Positions 8,234 through 16,866 of a DNA stretch of 33,819 nt are shown here, in pieces. The notes under the pieces are model-generated. The model did no database searches. It was not told the DNA's origin and saw only the letters and a list, made by a program, of their open reading frames with translations. Both the position numbers and the translations under genes were made by a program. The stretch comes from Alphaproteobacteria bacterium (GTDB lineage Bacteria; Pseudomonadota; Alphaproteobacteria; Bin95), in assembly GCA_022827685.1 (NCBI GenBank), contig JAJEIH010000003.1, positions 1-33,819 on the forward strand, read 5' to 3'. Each line of letters opens with the position of its first letter. Position 1 is the stretch's first letter.

Positions 8234-9655
8234 ATGCCGGAAACTCCCGAAGCGTCCCCGACCAGCACACGCATCATATACGCGGTCTTCGACTTCTTTC
8301 GCGACCGCAGAGCAGTGGTGCTGGGATTGCTGGGGGGAATCGTCGTCGCTGCCGTGTTGCTGGACGGCGTCTATATCGTCAAGAAGGAAGAGCAGGCCGT
8401 CCTCACCCGCTTCGGCAAGGTGATCGACCCACGGATCCTGCCCGGGATCCACTACGCGCTGCCGTTCGTCGAACGGGCGCATGTGCGCAAGGTCATGCGG
8501 ATTACCCGGCGCGACGTCGCGACCCGCGACGACACCGGCAAGGTCTCGTTTTCGATTTTGTCGGGTGACGCGAACCTGTTCGAAGCGAATGTGGCGCTGC
8601 AATACAGGATCGAAAACCTGAAGAACTACCTGTACGTCACCGCCGATCCGGAGGCCGTTCTGACGCTCGTGGTGCGTGAGCGCCTGATCGAGATCATGGG
8701 GCAGCACTTCATCGATCTGATATTCACCACCAATCGAGACATTATCCAGACTCGTCTGTTCGAGGATACATCCGAATATCTGAAGGACAACGATATCGGT
8801 ATCGAGCTGCTTGCGCTCAATATCGTGGACCTGCGCCCCATTGAGGAAACCGTGGCCGCGTTCCGGGACGTCAGCGATGCTATCGCCGAGAGCATCCAGG
8901 CGGTCAGCGACGCCAACCGGCGGATGGAGAAGCTGCTTGCGCGCAGCCGCGGCCAGGCGGAAGCGGTGGTCACGAACTCCAAGGCAAGGGCGAGGGAACG
9001 CCGGCTGCAGGCCGAGAGCAGCGCCGAAGTATTTTCCGACCTGCTGGAAGCCTATCGGGGGCAGCCATCCTCGGTCACGGTCACGCGGTACTGGCAGCGC
9101 ATGCGCAACATCTTCCGCGAGGCCACGTTGCAGGCCGTAAATCCCGGCGACGCTTCGACGATCGACATCAACATGGTCGAAGGCTTCATGCCGGGCGTGG
9201 GACGCATGAGCACCGCCCCTGTTGCGGCCGCGCCCACCGGGAAGGCCAGCTTGGCCGGGACCAGACGCACACTGTCCACCGCTAGCGAGACGGCGGGGCA
9301 CGGTTTCGAAAACGTCGACACCGAACGCTTTCTGCTGGACGGGCGATTCCACGCCGCCCGCGGCGAAAGGCACCATCTCAGCACCGCCAAGCTGCGCTCT
9401 TTGATATTCGATGACCTGTCGATCTTCAGTCACCGCCATGTCGCGCCGACCAGCGTCGGCGCGGCCGTGGAGCGGAACGAGAAACCGTTGGTCGACCAGA
9501 CGACCGTCATCCCTGACGACGAGGACGAGAGCCGGCCGGCGAAACCGGGGCAGGCCAAGCCCGTCAAGGAGAAATCGGGAAAGAAAACGGACGGGGCGAA
9601 ACGGGAGACAGGCTCGGCTGCGAACGGGAAGAAGTCCGATGGCCCAGCCGAATAG
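8234..9655 (+). CDS. Second HflK-like SPFH protein with long charged C-terminal tail
   Basis: In this 473-residue protein a membrane helix at about 28-48 is followed by an SPFH domain (KEEQAVLTRFGKVIDPR, LPGIHYALPFVE, ANVALQYRIENLKNYLY, TSEYLKDNDIGIELLALNIVDLRP). The helical zone is rich in Ala, Glu and Arg (SRGQAEAVVTNSKARAR). This matches HflK up to about residue 310. The remaining ~150 residues are unlike HflK: a segment with HHLSTAKLRSLIFDDLSIF, then a Lys/Glu/Pro-rich, probably disordered tail. It starts 12 bases after the previous stop, and the next gene begins inside its end. With the upstream genes it gives three different SPFH subunits in one operon, which suggests a hetero-oligomeric assembly. 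Confidence 0.85.
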   Translation: MPETPEASPTSTRIIYAVFDFFRDRRAVVLGLLGGIVVAAVLLDGVYIVKKEEQAVLTRFGKVIDPRILPGIHYALPFVERAHVRKVMRITRRDVATRDDTGKVSFSILSGDANLFEANVALQYRIENLKNYLYVTADPEAVLTLVVRERLIEIMGQHFIDLIFTTNRDIIQTRLFEDTSEYLKDNDIGIELLALNIVDLRPIEETVAAFRDVSDAIAESIQAVSDANRRMEKLLARSRGQAEAVVTNSKARARERRLQAESSAEVFSDLLEAYRGQPSSVTVTRYWQRMRNIFREATLQAVNPGDASTIDINMVEGFMPGVGRMSTAPVAAAPTGKASLAGTRRTLSTASETAGHGFENVDTERFLLDGRFHAARGERHHLSTAKLRSLIFDDLSIFSHRHVAPTSVGAAVERNEKPLVDQTTVIPDDEDESRPAKPGQAKPVKEKSGKKTDGAKRETGSAANGKKSDGPAE

Positions 9656-10835
9656 GCTTGGCGGGACGGTCCTGATTTTGCTGCTGCTGTGCGCCAAAGC
9701 TGCGCCAGCTGCGGAGACGAACCAGCCCGGCGTGACCGGAGACATTATCGCTTTCGCTCAAAGCAGCTGTTTTTCTGGCGTTTGCGGTGCCACGGGCCTT
9801 CGGTACCGTGCCGGCATTCGCGCCGCTTTCCACGAACGCAATGTCCGCGGCGGCGTCAAGGGAAGAAAGCTCAGGCTGACGGCGCGGGACGACGCTTACG
9901 ACCCGGAAACAGCCGCTGCCAACGCGGCGCTTTTCGCATCTGACGAGAAAGTCTTCGCTGTCATCGGCGGCTTGGGCACGCCAACAGCGTTGCGCATGGC
10001 GCCGGTCCTCCGCAATGCCAAGGTGCCCTTCGTCGGTATCCTCTCGGGTGCCAGCTTTCTCCGGGACCGCGTGCGCTTCCCCAATATAGTCAATCTGCGC
10101 ACCGGTTATGCGGAGGAGGCCCGAAAGCTTGTGGCCTACATGCATGGCCGGCTGGGCGCGCGTCGTTTCGGTGTAATTTTCCAGGATGACGCGTTCGGCT
10201 ACTCGGTGCTGGCGAGCTACCGAGAAGCGCTAAAGGCCCTCGGTTTGCCGATCCTGGCCAAGGCGTCCTATTCCTGGCACAGCCATTCGATTCACAGCAC
10301 GCTGTTCGTCATGGAGAAGGCGGATCTCGATGTCGTGCTCATGGCGGCGACCACGTCTAACGTCACCAGCGCAGTCGACGCGGCGCGGTCGTTCGGTCAC
10401 GACTACGTTTTCGGGATGCTGTCGATCGTCGACCTCGACCGGATCGCCGGCCAGCTCGAGCGCCGCTTCGGTCCGGCCGTGGGCACCCGGGTCCTGCCGG
10501 ACGTACGGGATGGCGGCGATGCGCTGGTGAAGCGCTTCCAGTCCGCGCTGTCCGTCTGGCAGACCGCAGCGCCGGAGGAGGACGCGACCGCGGATGCATC
10601 GAGCCTTGAGGGCTACATACTGGGCCGCTTCGTCATCGCCGTTCTCGAGAGGATGCCGGACCTGCCGAACCGGGAAGGGTTCTTGGAAACGGCGTTGATG
10701 AGCGGGCCTTTCCTGATCGAAGGTTGGGAGATTGCGTTCGCCGATGGCGGGAATGTCGGATCGGAGTATGTGCGGCTAGTCGAGTTCTCCTCGACAAAGA
10801 CCCGGGATGTGACGGAAAAGGCGGTCGACCAGTGA
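9639..10835 (+). CDS. Type I periplasmic binding protein (branched-chain amino-acid/amide family)
   Basis: The 398-residue protein has a hydrophobic signal peptide (LILLLLCAKAAPAAE, cut near residue 25). It is followed by a two-lobed Leu/Ile/Val-type binding fold: GDIIAFAQSSCFSG, RDDAYDPETAAANAALF, VIGGLGTPTALRMAPVL, VPFVGILSGASFLRD, GVIFQDDAFGYSVLASY. Such proteins deliver amino acids, amides or other small solutes to ABC importers or act as sensors. No ABC permease or ATPase is present in this operon, so an accessory or sensing role with the SPFH proteins is plausible. Two cysteines close to the mature N terminus (SSCFSGVCG) could form a disulfide or bind metal; this is a guess. It overlaps the previous gene by 17 bases. 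Confidence 0.85.
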   Translation: MAQPNRLGGTVLILLLLCAKAAPAAETNQPGVTGDIIAFAQSSCFSGVCGATGLRYRAGIRAAFHERNVRGGVKGRKLRLTARDDAYDPETAAANAALFASDEKVFAVIGGLGTPTALRMAPVLRNAKVPFVGILSGASFLRDRVRFPNIVNLRTGYAEEARKLVAYMHGRLGARRFGVIFQDDAFGYSVLASYREALKALGLPILAKASYSWHSHSIHSTLFVMEKADLDVVLMAATTSNVTSAVDAARSFGHDYVFGMLSIVDLDRIAGQLERRFGPAVGTRVLPDVRDGGDALVKRFQSALSVWQTAAPEEDATADASSLEGYILGRFVIAVLERMPDLPNREGFLETALMSGPFLIEGWEIAFADGGNVGSEYVRLVEFSSTKTRDVTEKAVDQ

Positions 10836-11323
10836 AAAAAATCGACGAATTCGAACGCGAAGAGACCGGCGAAGAGTGGTTGCGGGAGGGCTACAAAGTC
10901 GTGTCCATGCGCCGGAACATCATGTTCCGGATGCTCCTCGAATCGACCCGCCTGCTTCTGTTCGGCAATGCCGGGGGCACCGCGCTGATCATCGGTTTCA
11001 TGAGCACCGCCACGACCGGCGGGGACGAGGGTGTGTTTCACTGGTTCGCCCTGGCGACGGTGCTGGTCTTCGGAGTGGGCATTCTGACCTCCGCACTGAC
11101 CATGTTCTTGGTCACCATCGTCTCGGTGCGGGAGGCGCATGGAAGCGAAACCGCGCTCAAGCGTTTCGTCGAGGGCGAATGCGGTCGTTCCGAAGTGATG
11201 TTCAACGTCGAAGACCGGACTTGGCGCACCGCGGACTGGTCGACCCTGACGGGCATTGTCAGTGCCGCCTGCTTCATCCTCGGCGGGGTCTCCGGCATCG
11301 CCCTGCTGGTGGTTTTCTTCTGA
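10832..11323 (+). CDS. Small three-helix membrane protein of unknown function
   Basis: The start is GTG at 10832, overlapping the upstream TGA as GTGA; an upstream in-frame ATG would lie deep inside the binding-protein gene. The 163-residue product has a charged N-terminal helix (KKIDEFEREETGEEWLREG) and three hydrophobic segments at about 38-56, 67-95 and 137-162. A soluble stretch between the last two holds Glu, Arg and one Cys. I do not recognise the family. As the last gene of the SPFH operon and translationally coupled to the binding protein, it may anchor or pair with that protein. Eighteen bases separate it from the convergent znuB stop. Confidence 0.65.
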   Translation: MKKIDEFEREETGEEWLREGYKVVSMRRNIMFRMLLESTRLLLFGNAGGTALIIGFMSTATTGGDEGVFHWFALATVLVFGVGILTSALTMFLVTIVSVREAHGSETALKRFVEGECGRSEVMFNVEDRTWRTADWSTLTGIVSAACFILGGVSGIALLVVFF

Positions 11324-11340
11324 GCGCCGCGCGACGCCCA

Positions 11341-12144
11341 TCAGCCATCCCGGCGCGACCGTCCGCGAACGGGAATCAGCAGACTCCCGGCGAAGGCCAG
11401 GCTCGCCGCGAGCACAATACCCGGCCCCGCCGGTATGTCCCATTCCAGCGACACGAACAACCCGACGATTACCGAAACGACCCCGATCGCCGTCGCTGCC
11501 ACCGCCATCTGTTCCGGCGTCGTGACCATGCGGCGCGCGGCGGCAGCGGGAATAATCACCAGTGCCACGACCAGCAGCATGCCGACGATTTTCATCCCGA
11601 CCGCAATCACCGCAGCGAGCAGGAATAGAAGCAGCAGGCGGATTCGCTCGACCGGTACGCCCTCCACGGCCGCAAGGTCCTGGTTGACCGCCATGGCAAG
11701 CAGATTGCGCCACTGCCAGGAGAGCACCGCCGTAACTACCGCGGCGGTGCCGAAGATCAAGGCGAGGTCGAACGCGCCCACTGACAGGATGTCGCCGAAG
11801 AGATAACCGATCAGGTCGACGCGCATCCGTTCCATGAACGCGACGACGACGAGCCCGGCCGCGAACACTGCGTGGGCCAACACACCGAGCAAGGCATCGA
11901 CGGAAGTGTAGCGCTGGCGCTCCAGCAGCACCAGGCACCCTGCGAGCAGGAAACAAATGGCGAAGACGGCGAGAATCGGCTCGATATCGAGCAGAAAGCC
12001 GAGCGCGATGCCAAGCAGTACCGCATGCGCCAGCGCAGTGCCGAAATACGCCATGCGCCGCCATATCACAAAACAGCCGACCGGCCCGGCGGCTAGCGCC
12101 GCCCCGATCCCGCCTCCCAGTGCGCGCAGGAAGAAGTCTTCCAT
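11341..12144 (-). CDS. znuB: Zinc ABC transporter permease ZnuB
   Basis: The 267-residue integral membrane protein belongs to the ABC-3 family. It has about eight hydrophobic segments, and the typical parts are WRRMAYFGTALAHAVLLGIALG, the DALLGVLAHAVFAAGLV segment and VGMLLVVALVIIPAAAARR near residues 185-205. It forms the channel for zinc (or manganese) import with ZnuC and ZnuA. Its ATG overlaps the znuC stop by one base (TGATG). It is the last gene of a minus-strand znuA-znuC-znuB operon. Zinc rather than manganese is inferred from the His-rich ZnuA. Confidence 0.9.
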   Translation of the reverse strand: MEDFFLRALGGGIGAALAAGPVGCFVIWRRMAYFGTALAHAVLLGIALGFLLDIEPILAVFAICFLLAGCLVLLERQRYTSVDALLGVLAHAVFAAGLVVVAFMERMRVDLIGYLFGDILSVGAFDLALIFGTAAVVTAVLSWQWRNLLAMAVNQDLAAVEGVPVERIRLLLLFLLAAVIAVGMKIVGMLLVVALVIIPAAAARRMVTTPEQMAVAATAIGVVSVIVGLFVSLEWDIPAGPGIVLAASLAFAGSLLIPVRGRSRRDG

Positions 12145-12953
12145 CAGCCCTGTCTGTGGAAGTCGCCGTCGGACGCGGCGTCGTGTGTGCGGAGCGGCTC
12201 GCCCAGGGCGTCATGGCGATGATCGTGGGAGTGTTGATACACCGCGAGCGTCTCCGACAGATGCGGGCCGAAGAGAGAGATGAACTCGGGATCGCGCAGG
12301 ACAGTTTGCGGCCGGCCTGTGCAGCACACATGCCGATTGAGGCACACCACGGTGTCGGTCGCGGCCATGACGAGATGCAGGTCGTGCGACACGAGAAGCA
12401 CGCCGCAGCCATGCCGGTCGCGGATGTCGGAGATAAGTTGGTAGAGTTCGCTCTGGCTTGTGACGTCCACGCCCGCCAGGGGCTCGTCGAGGACCAGGAG
12501 GTTGGGCTCGCGCAACAGTGCCCTGGCGAGCAGTACGCGCTGCATCTCGCCGCCGGAGATCTCCGCCAGCGGATAGCCAAGAATCGGATCGGCCCCCACC
12601 TCGTCGAGAACCTCTTCAAGCTTCTTGCGCGGAGACGGCGCGCCGAGGGTCAGGAACCGCCTTACCGTCATCGGCAGGATGGGGTCGCGATGCACGTGCT
12701 GGGGCGAATATCCGATGCGCAGCCCGGGAGCCTGGATCACGGCGCCGTCGTCCGGTTTCATGATGCCGAGAATGACGCGTATCAGCGTCGACTTGCCCGC
12801 GCCGTTGAGCCCAACCAGGGTCACAATCTCCCCGGCGCGAACCGCAAGGTCCACGTCATCCAGAACCCTCCGACGCCCGAATTGAACGCTGACGCTCCGC
12901 GCCTCGACCAAGGGCGGGGCCTCGGAGAGTTCCGTAGATGGTGCAGGGTTCAT
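12144..12953 (-). CDS. znuC: Zinc ABC transporter ATP-binding protein ZnuC
   Basis: This 269-residue ABC ATPase has Walker A GLNGAGKS (48-55), Q-loop YSPQHV, signature ISGGEMQR, Walker B LLVLDEP and switch histidine SHDLH. The C terminus is His-rich (HSHDHRHD), as in many ZnuC proteins, and may bind zinc. It powers zinc uptake through ZnuB. It sits 46 bases after znuA and overlaps znuB by one base, so the three genes are one transcript. Confidence 0.9.
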   Translation of the reverse strand: MNPAPSTELSEAPPLVEARSVSVQFGRRRVLDDVDLAVRAGEIVTLVGLNGAGKSTLIRVILGIMKPDDGAVIQAPGLRIGYSPQHVHRDPILPMTVRRFLTLGAPSPRKKLEEVLDEVGADPILGYPLAEISGGEMQRVLLARALLREPNLLVLDEPLAGVDVTSQSELYQLISDIRDRHGCGVLLVSHDLHLVMAATDTVVCLNRHVCCTGRPQTVLRDPEFISLFGPHLSETLAVYQHSHDHRHDALGEPLRTHDAASDGDFHRQG

Positions 12954-12999
12954 TCAGAATCCTTGCGCATTGCGTCTCGTGACGGCAAGCGCCCGGTGG

Positions 13000-13950
13000 T
13001 CAGCCGTCGCCGAGGCAGCCGGAAATCGAATCTCCCAGGCCGCGCATGACCTCGAACCATGCGTCCGGGCCCGGCCGGATATCGGCGCCGATCGGATCCA
13101 GCACGGCAGTCTTCACTTCGGTCCCTTCCACAAGGGTGCGGACCAGGTCGGGCTCGAATTGGGGCTCGGTAAAGACGCAGCGGATCCCATGCTCGGAGAG
13201 GGCGGCGCGCAGCTCGACGAGACGCTTGGCGCTAGGTGCGCGCGCCGGGTCGACGGCAACGGCGCCCTTGCCGTCGAGCCCGTAAGCTCTCTCGAAATAC
13301 TGGTAGGCATCGTGGAAGACGACAAAGGCGCGCCCGCGCACCGGCGACAGGCGTTCCCGCAGGGATGAATCCATGGCGGTGATCCGCTTCCTCATCGCCT
13401 CAGCGTTGGCGCGGTAGGCCGGGGCGCGGCCCGGATCGACGCGAATTAACACATCGGCCACGACATCGACGATCCGGCGGGCATTCTCGGGCTCAAGCCA
13501 GAGATGCATGTTGTACTCGCTATGCTCGTGACCATGGTCCTCGTCTTTGTCGACATGGGGCTCGTCATGGTCGTCCTCTTCCCATATCCCGCCTTCGCGG
13601 TTTTTGAGCAAGCGCATCCGGGGCGTCTCGTGAACGGTCACGACGGTGGCTCCGGATCCGAGATTCTCGATGGCGCGGTGGAGGAAGGTCTCCATGTTCT
13701 CGCCTATCCACACGATCAGCTTCGCCTGGTTCAGGCTCCGGGCCTCCGACGGGCGCATCTGGTAGGTGTGGGGCGAAGCCGCGCCCTTGAGCAGCAATAC
13801 CGGCTTGCCGGTGTCGCCCATCACCCCGGCGACGAGGGAATGAATCGGCTTGACACTCACCACAACGGTCAGATCCTGCGCGCGCAGCCCGTGGGGGGCC
13901 AGGAGCGCGCAGAGAGAAAAAAGAACCATCGTCTTTCGGATGAAATTCAC
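13000..13950 (-). CDS. znuA: Zinc-binding periplasmic protein ZnuA
   Basis: The 316-residue cluster A-I solute-binding protein starts at GTG 13950, placed six bases after GGGGAGG; the longer frame from TTG would swallow that ribosome site. A signal peptide ends near Ala24. Metal-ligand histidines fall at the family positions: His37 (KPIHSL), His61 (SPHTYQ) and His149 (MHLWLEP). An acidic, His-rich loop (about 123-145, DDHDEPHVDKDEDHGHEH) precedes the third histidine and is typical of zinc-specific members. The protein captures periplasmic zinc for ZnuBC. A probable Zur site lies upstream, so expression should rise when zinc is scarce. Confidence 0.9.
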   Translation of the reverse strand: MNFIRKTMVLFSLCALLAPHGLRAQDLTVVVSVKPIHSLVAGVMGDTGKPVLLLKGAASPHTYQMRPSEARSLNQAKLIVWIGENMETFLHRAIENLGSGATVVTVHETPRMRLLKNREGGIWEEDDHDEPHVDKDEDHGHEHSEYNMHLWLEPENARRIVDVVADVLIRVDPGRAPAYRANAEAMRKRITAMDSSLRERLSPVRGRAFVVFHDAYQYFERAYGLDGKGAVAVDPARAPSAKRLVELRAALSEHGIRCVFTEPQFEPDLVRTLVEGTEVKTAVLDPIGADIRPGPDAWFEVMRGLGDSISGCLGDG

Positions 13951-14101
13951 GGAAAGCCTCCCCAATGGATGCTGAAAGCTGTTGCGTTCCCAGCAATGGA
14001 GTTTCGGTCACCTTGCCCGCTTTTGCTCAAGTCTCCGATATGCCAGCCATGGCGACAGCAACGGGCTTACGGTACCGAAGACGCCGAAGCCTGTTTCGTT
14101 C

Positions 14102-14118
14102 GTAACATTATAGCATAG
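14102..14118 (-). promoter_or_regulatory. Probable Zur operator and -10 element of znuACB
   Basis: Read on the minus strand the site contains GCTATAATGTTAC, close to the GTTATAATATAAC-type core of alphaproteobacterial Zur sites as I remember it. It includes a perfect TATAAT (plus-strand 14107-14112). It lies about 155 bases before the znuA start. The -35 is weak. Zinc-loaded Zur bound here would block the polymerase. The assignment rests on motif resemblance and the zinc genes. Confidence 0.45.
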
Positions 14119-14233
14119 TTCTCTGTCCCGATTGCATCTCGTTCGAAGGTCCGCCCGGCTGCTACCCCGTGAAGCGAGGGGCGACCCGGAGGCGGCAGGC
14201 AGCCGATGACCGAGACCGGCCCGGCGCTTCCCC

Positions 14234-14455
14234 ATGCGGAACGAGTCGCGCTTCTGCTTGAAGCAGATGGGCGGCCCGCACGGGGAGGAAGAGGAGAGCG
14301 CCTTTGCCGCGCGCGCCGGCCTGGTGGCGCTCCGGGGCAGCCTCACCGTGGCGTCGTCCCACAAGCTCGCCGACGCCATCGGCCCGGAAACCCGCTAAGA
14401 CGCCCGCCGCCTCGCCGAGCGCATGCTGCGGGAGAAGGACGGGGGCGCTGCGTAG
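14234..14455 (+). pseudogene. Unidentified ORF remnant with internal stop
   Basis: A frame opens at ATG 14234 (MRNESRFCLKQMGG), runs to TAA at 14396-14398, and continues in the same frame as DARRLAERMLREKDGG to TAG at 14453-14455. The amphipathic, Arg/Glu-rich ending looks protein-like, but I cannot name a family and there is no good ribosome site. It may be a gene remnant or chance openness in GC-rich DNA. The rest of 13951-14532 holds only the znuA promoter region. Confidence 0.2.
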
Positions 14456-14532
14456 GCGGCATCGGGACGGGTGCTTTACCGCCTGCCGGCGCGGGCCTAA
14501 ACAGGAACGGCGATGACGGGACGGAACGCGGC

Positions 14533-16866
14533 GTGACAGGCGGCGAGCGGGTGGAGGACCGGGCGTTGCTCGGCGGCAGGGGGCGGTTCATCGACGACCT
14601 GCCCGTGCCGCCGCGCACGCTCCATGCCGCGATCCTGCGCTCGCCCCATGCCCATGCGCGGCTGGGCCCCATAACCGCGCCGGCGGGCGTGCGCCTGTTC
14701 GCCGGACCGGACATCGCCGCCGGCCTCAGGCCCTTCATCGCGGCGCTGCGCACGCCCATGCGCCACTTCCCCGTCGCGACCGACAAGGTGCGCTATGTGG
14801 GCGAGCCGGTCGCGGTCGTGCTGGCGGAGGACCGCTACCGGGCCGAGGACGCGCTGGAACTGGTGGAGGTCGAGTACGATCCCTTGCCGGCCGTCGTCTC
14901 GCCCTCGGCGGCGATAGCCGAAGGCGCGCCGCTGCTGCACGAGGCCGCCGGCACCAATCTCGCGAACCGGCGGCGCTTCTCCTATGGCGACCCGGAAGGC
15001 GCCTTCGCCGCCGCCGACCGCCGCTTCGCCATCGAGGTGCGCTATCCGCGCAGCGCCGTCACGCCCATCGAGTGTTTCGGCCTGATCGCCGCCTGGGACC
15101 CCGACGCCGGCGCCTTCGAGGTGACGGCGCCCTTCCAGGGGCCGTTGGCGTTGCATCCGGTGATGGCGGCGGCGCTTGGCGTGCCGGCCAACCGGCTGCG
15201 CCTGCGCACCCCGCCCGATTCCGGCGGCAGCTTCGGCATCAAGCAGGGGCTCGCGCCCTATATCGTGCTGATGGCCGCCGTCGCCCGGCTTGCCGGCCGG
15301 CCGGTGAAATGGATCGAGGACCGGCTGGAGCACCTGACCGCCGCAGGCTCCGCCACCAACCGCGAAACGCGGCTGGAGGCCGCCGTCATGGCCGATGGCC
15401 GGGTGACGGCGCTGCGCTACCGGCAGTTGGAAGACTGCGGCGCCTACATCAAGGCGCCGGAGCCCGCGACGCTCTACCGGATGCACGGCGCGATGACCGG
15501 GGCCTACGACATCCCCAACCTCGAAGTCGAGAACAGCATCGTCGTCACCAACAAGACGCCGAGCGGCCTCAATCGCGGCTTCGGCGGCCCGCAGGTCTAT
15601 TTCCCGCTGGAGCGGCTGATGCACCGCATCGCCGACGGGCTGGGCCTCGACCGGCTGGAGGTGCTGCGGCGCAACCTCGTGAAGACGGTGCCTTACCGGA
15701 CGGCATCCGGCGCGCTCTACGATTCCGGCGATTTCGGCGCGGTCATCGACCTCGCCAAGCCTGCACTGGAAGACCTCCGGACCCGCCGCGCGGCAGCCCG
15801 CGCCGAGCGGCGGCTCTACGGCGTCGGGATGGCCGCGGCGGTGGAGCCGACCGTCTCCAACATGGGCTACATCACCACGGTGCTGGAGCATGAGGATCGC
15901 CTCGCGGGCGGGCTCAAAAACGGCGCGCTCGCCGCGGCCACCGTCGCCATCGACCCGCATGGCGGCGTCACCGTCACCGCCGATTCCATCCCGCAGGGCC
16001 AGGGGCACCGCACCGTGCTGGCGGAGGTGGTGGCCGGCGCGTTCGGCCTTGCGTCCCGCGACATCCGGGTCGTGGCGGAGTTCGACAGCGCAAGGGACGC
16101 CTGGTCCATCGCCGCCGGCAACTATTCCTGCCGTTTCGCGCCGGCCGTCGCCGGCACCGCCTGGCGCGCGGCCGGGACCTTGCGCGACCGGCTGGCCCGG
16201 CTGGCCGCAGCACGGCTCGACCTGCCGCTGGAGGACATCCGCTTCGAGGGCGGCACGGTCGGGGCGGGACCTGACAAGGAGGTGCCGTTCGCGCGCCTCG
16301 CGGGCCTTGCACACTGGTCGCCCGGCACGCTGCCGCAGGGCGTCGAGCCGGCCTTGCGGGCGACCGAGTTCTGGACCCCGCCGGAGCTCGGGCCCCCCGA
16401 CGCGGAGGACCGCATCAACGGCTCCGCCGCCTACGGTTTCATCTTCGACATATGCGGCGTGGAGGTGGATGCCGATACCGGGCGGGTCCGCATAGACCGC
16501 TATGTGACCGCGCACGACGCCGGGCGCCTGCTCCACCGCCCGATGGCCGACGGGCAGGTGCGCGGCGGCCTCTCCAATGCGGTCGGCGCGGCGCTGTTCG
16601 AGGCCTTCGTCTATGACGGGGCGGGCCAGCCGCTCGCGGGCACCTTCGCCGACTATCCGCCGCCGACCGCCTGCGAGACGCCGGACCCGGAGATCCTGCA
16701 TCTCGAAACGCCGTCCCCCTTCACCCCGCTCGGCGCCAAGGGCATCGGCGAGGGCAACGCCATGAGCGCGCCTCCCTGCATCGCCAATGCGGTGGCGGAC
16801 GCGCTCGGCGCGGACGACCTGGAACTGCCGCTGACGCCCGCCCGCGTCGCGGCGCTCATCCCGTGA
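14533..16866 (+). CDS. Molybdenum hydroxylase large subunit (xanthine dehydrogenase/CoxL family)
   Basis: The 777-residue molybdopterin-binding subunit begins at GTG 14533, so that RVEDRALLGGRGRFIDDLP stands near the N terminus as in relatives. The a/b-hammerhead region (KVRYVGEPVAVVLAEDRYRAEDA) is followed by cofactor-contact segments (DSGGSFGIKQG, GQGHRTVLAEV) and the catalytic glutamate in GAKGIGEGNAM (Glu740). The active-site loop reads SGLNRGFGGPQ (344-354). It is neither the AYRCSFR of form I CO dehydrogenase nor AYRGAGR, so CO oxidation is unlikely. The enzyme hydroxylates a carbon next to a heteroatom. With an acyl-CoA ligase downstream, a CoA-thioester substrate such as 2-furoyl-CoA is my best guess. 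A seven-codon reading frame (14513-14536) ends on the start codon. Confidence 0.85.
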   Translation: MTGGERVEDRALLGGRGRFIDDLPVPPRTLHAAILRSPHAHARLGPITAPAGVRLFAGPDIAAGLRPFIAALRTPMRHFPVATDKVRYVGEPVAVVLAEDRYRAEDALELVEVEYDPLPAVVSPSAAIAEGAPLLHEAAGTNLANRRRFSYGDPEGAFAAADRRFAIEVRYPRSAVTPIECFGLIAAWDPDAGAFEVTAPFQGPLALHPVMAAALGVPANRLRLRTPPDSGGSFGIKQGLAPYIVLMAAVARLAGRPVKWIEDRLEHLTAAGSATNRETRLEAAVMADGRVTALRYRQLEDCGAYIKAPEPATLYRMHGAMTGAYDIPNLEVENSIVVTNKTPSGLNRGFGGPQVYFPLERLMHRIADGLGLDRLEVLRRNLVKTVPYRTASGALYDSGDFGAVIDLAKPALEDLRTRRAAARAERRLYGVGMAAAVEPTVSNMGYITTVLEHEDRLAGGLKNGALAAATVAIDPHGGVTVTADSIPQGQGHRTVLAEVVAGAFGLASRDIRVVAEFDSARDAWSIAAGNYSCRFAPAVAGTAWRAAGTLRDRLARLAAARLDLPLEDIRFEGGTVGAGPDKEVPFARLAGLAHWSPGTLPQGVEPALRATEFWTPPELGPPDAEDRINGSAAYGFIFDICGVEVDADTGRVRIDRYVTAHDAGRLLHRPMADGQVRGGLSNAVGAALFEAFVYDGAGQPLAGTFADYPPPTACETPDPEILHLETPSPFTPLGAKGIGEGNAMSAPPCIANAVADALGADDLELPLTPARVAALIP

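Noticed and set aside
7301-9655. Housekeeping hflK-hflC pair
   Set aside because: The order is reversed, the genes are joined to a permease fusion and a binding protein, and the second HflK-like protein has a long extra tail. A separate canonical hflKC is expected elsewhere.
7226-9745. An 839-codon minus-strand frame opposite the two SPFH genes
   Set aside because: Antisense shadow; the plus strand encodes recognisable SPFH proteins with ribosome sites and coupling.
14497-16701. A 734-codon minus-strand frame opposite the molybdenum hydroxylase
   Set aside because: Same reason: it mirrors codon positions of a well-supported gene and shows no family features.
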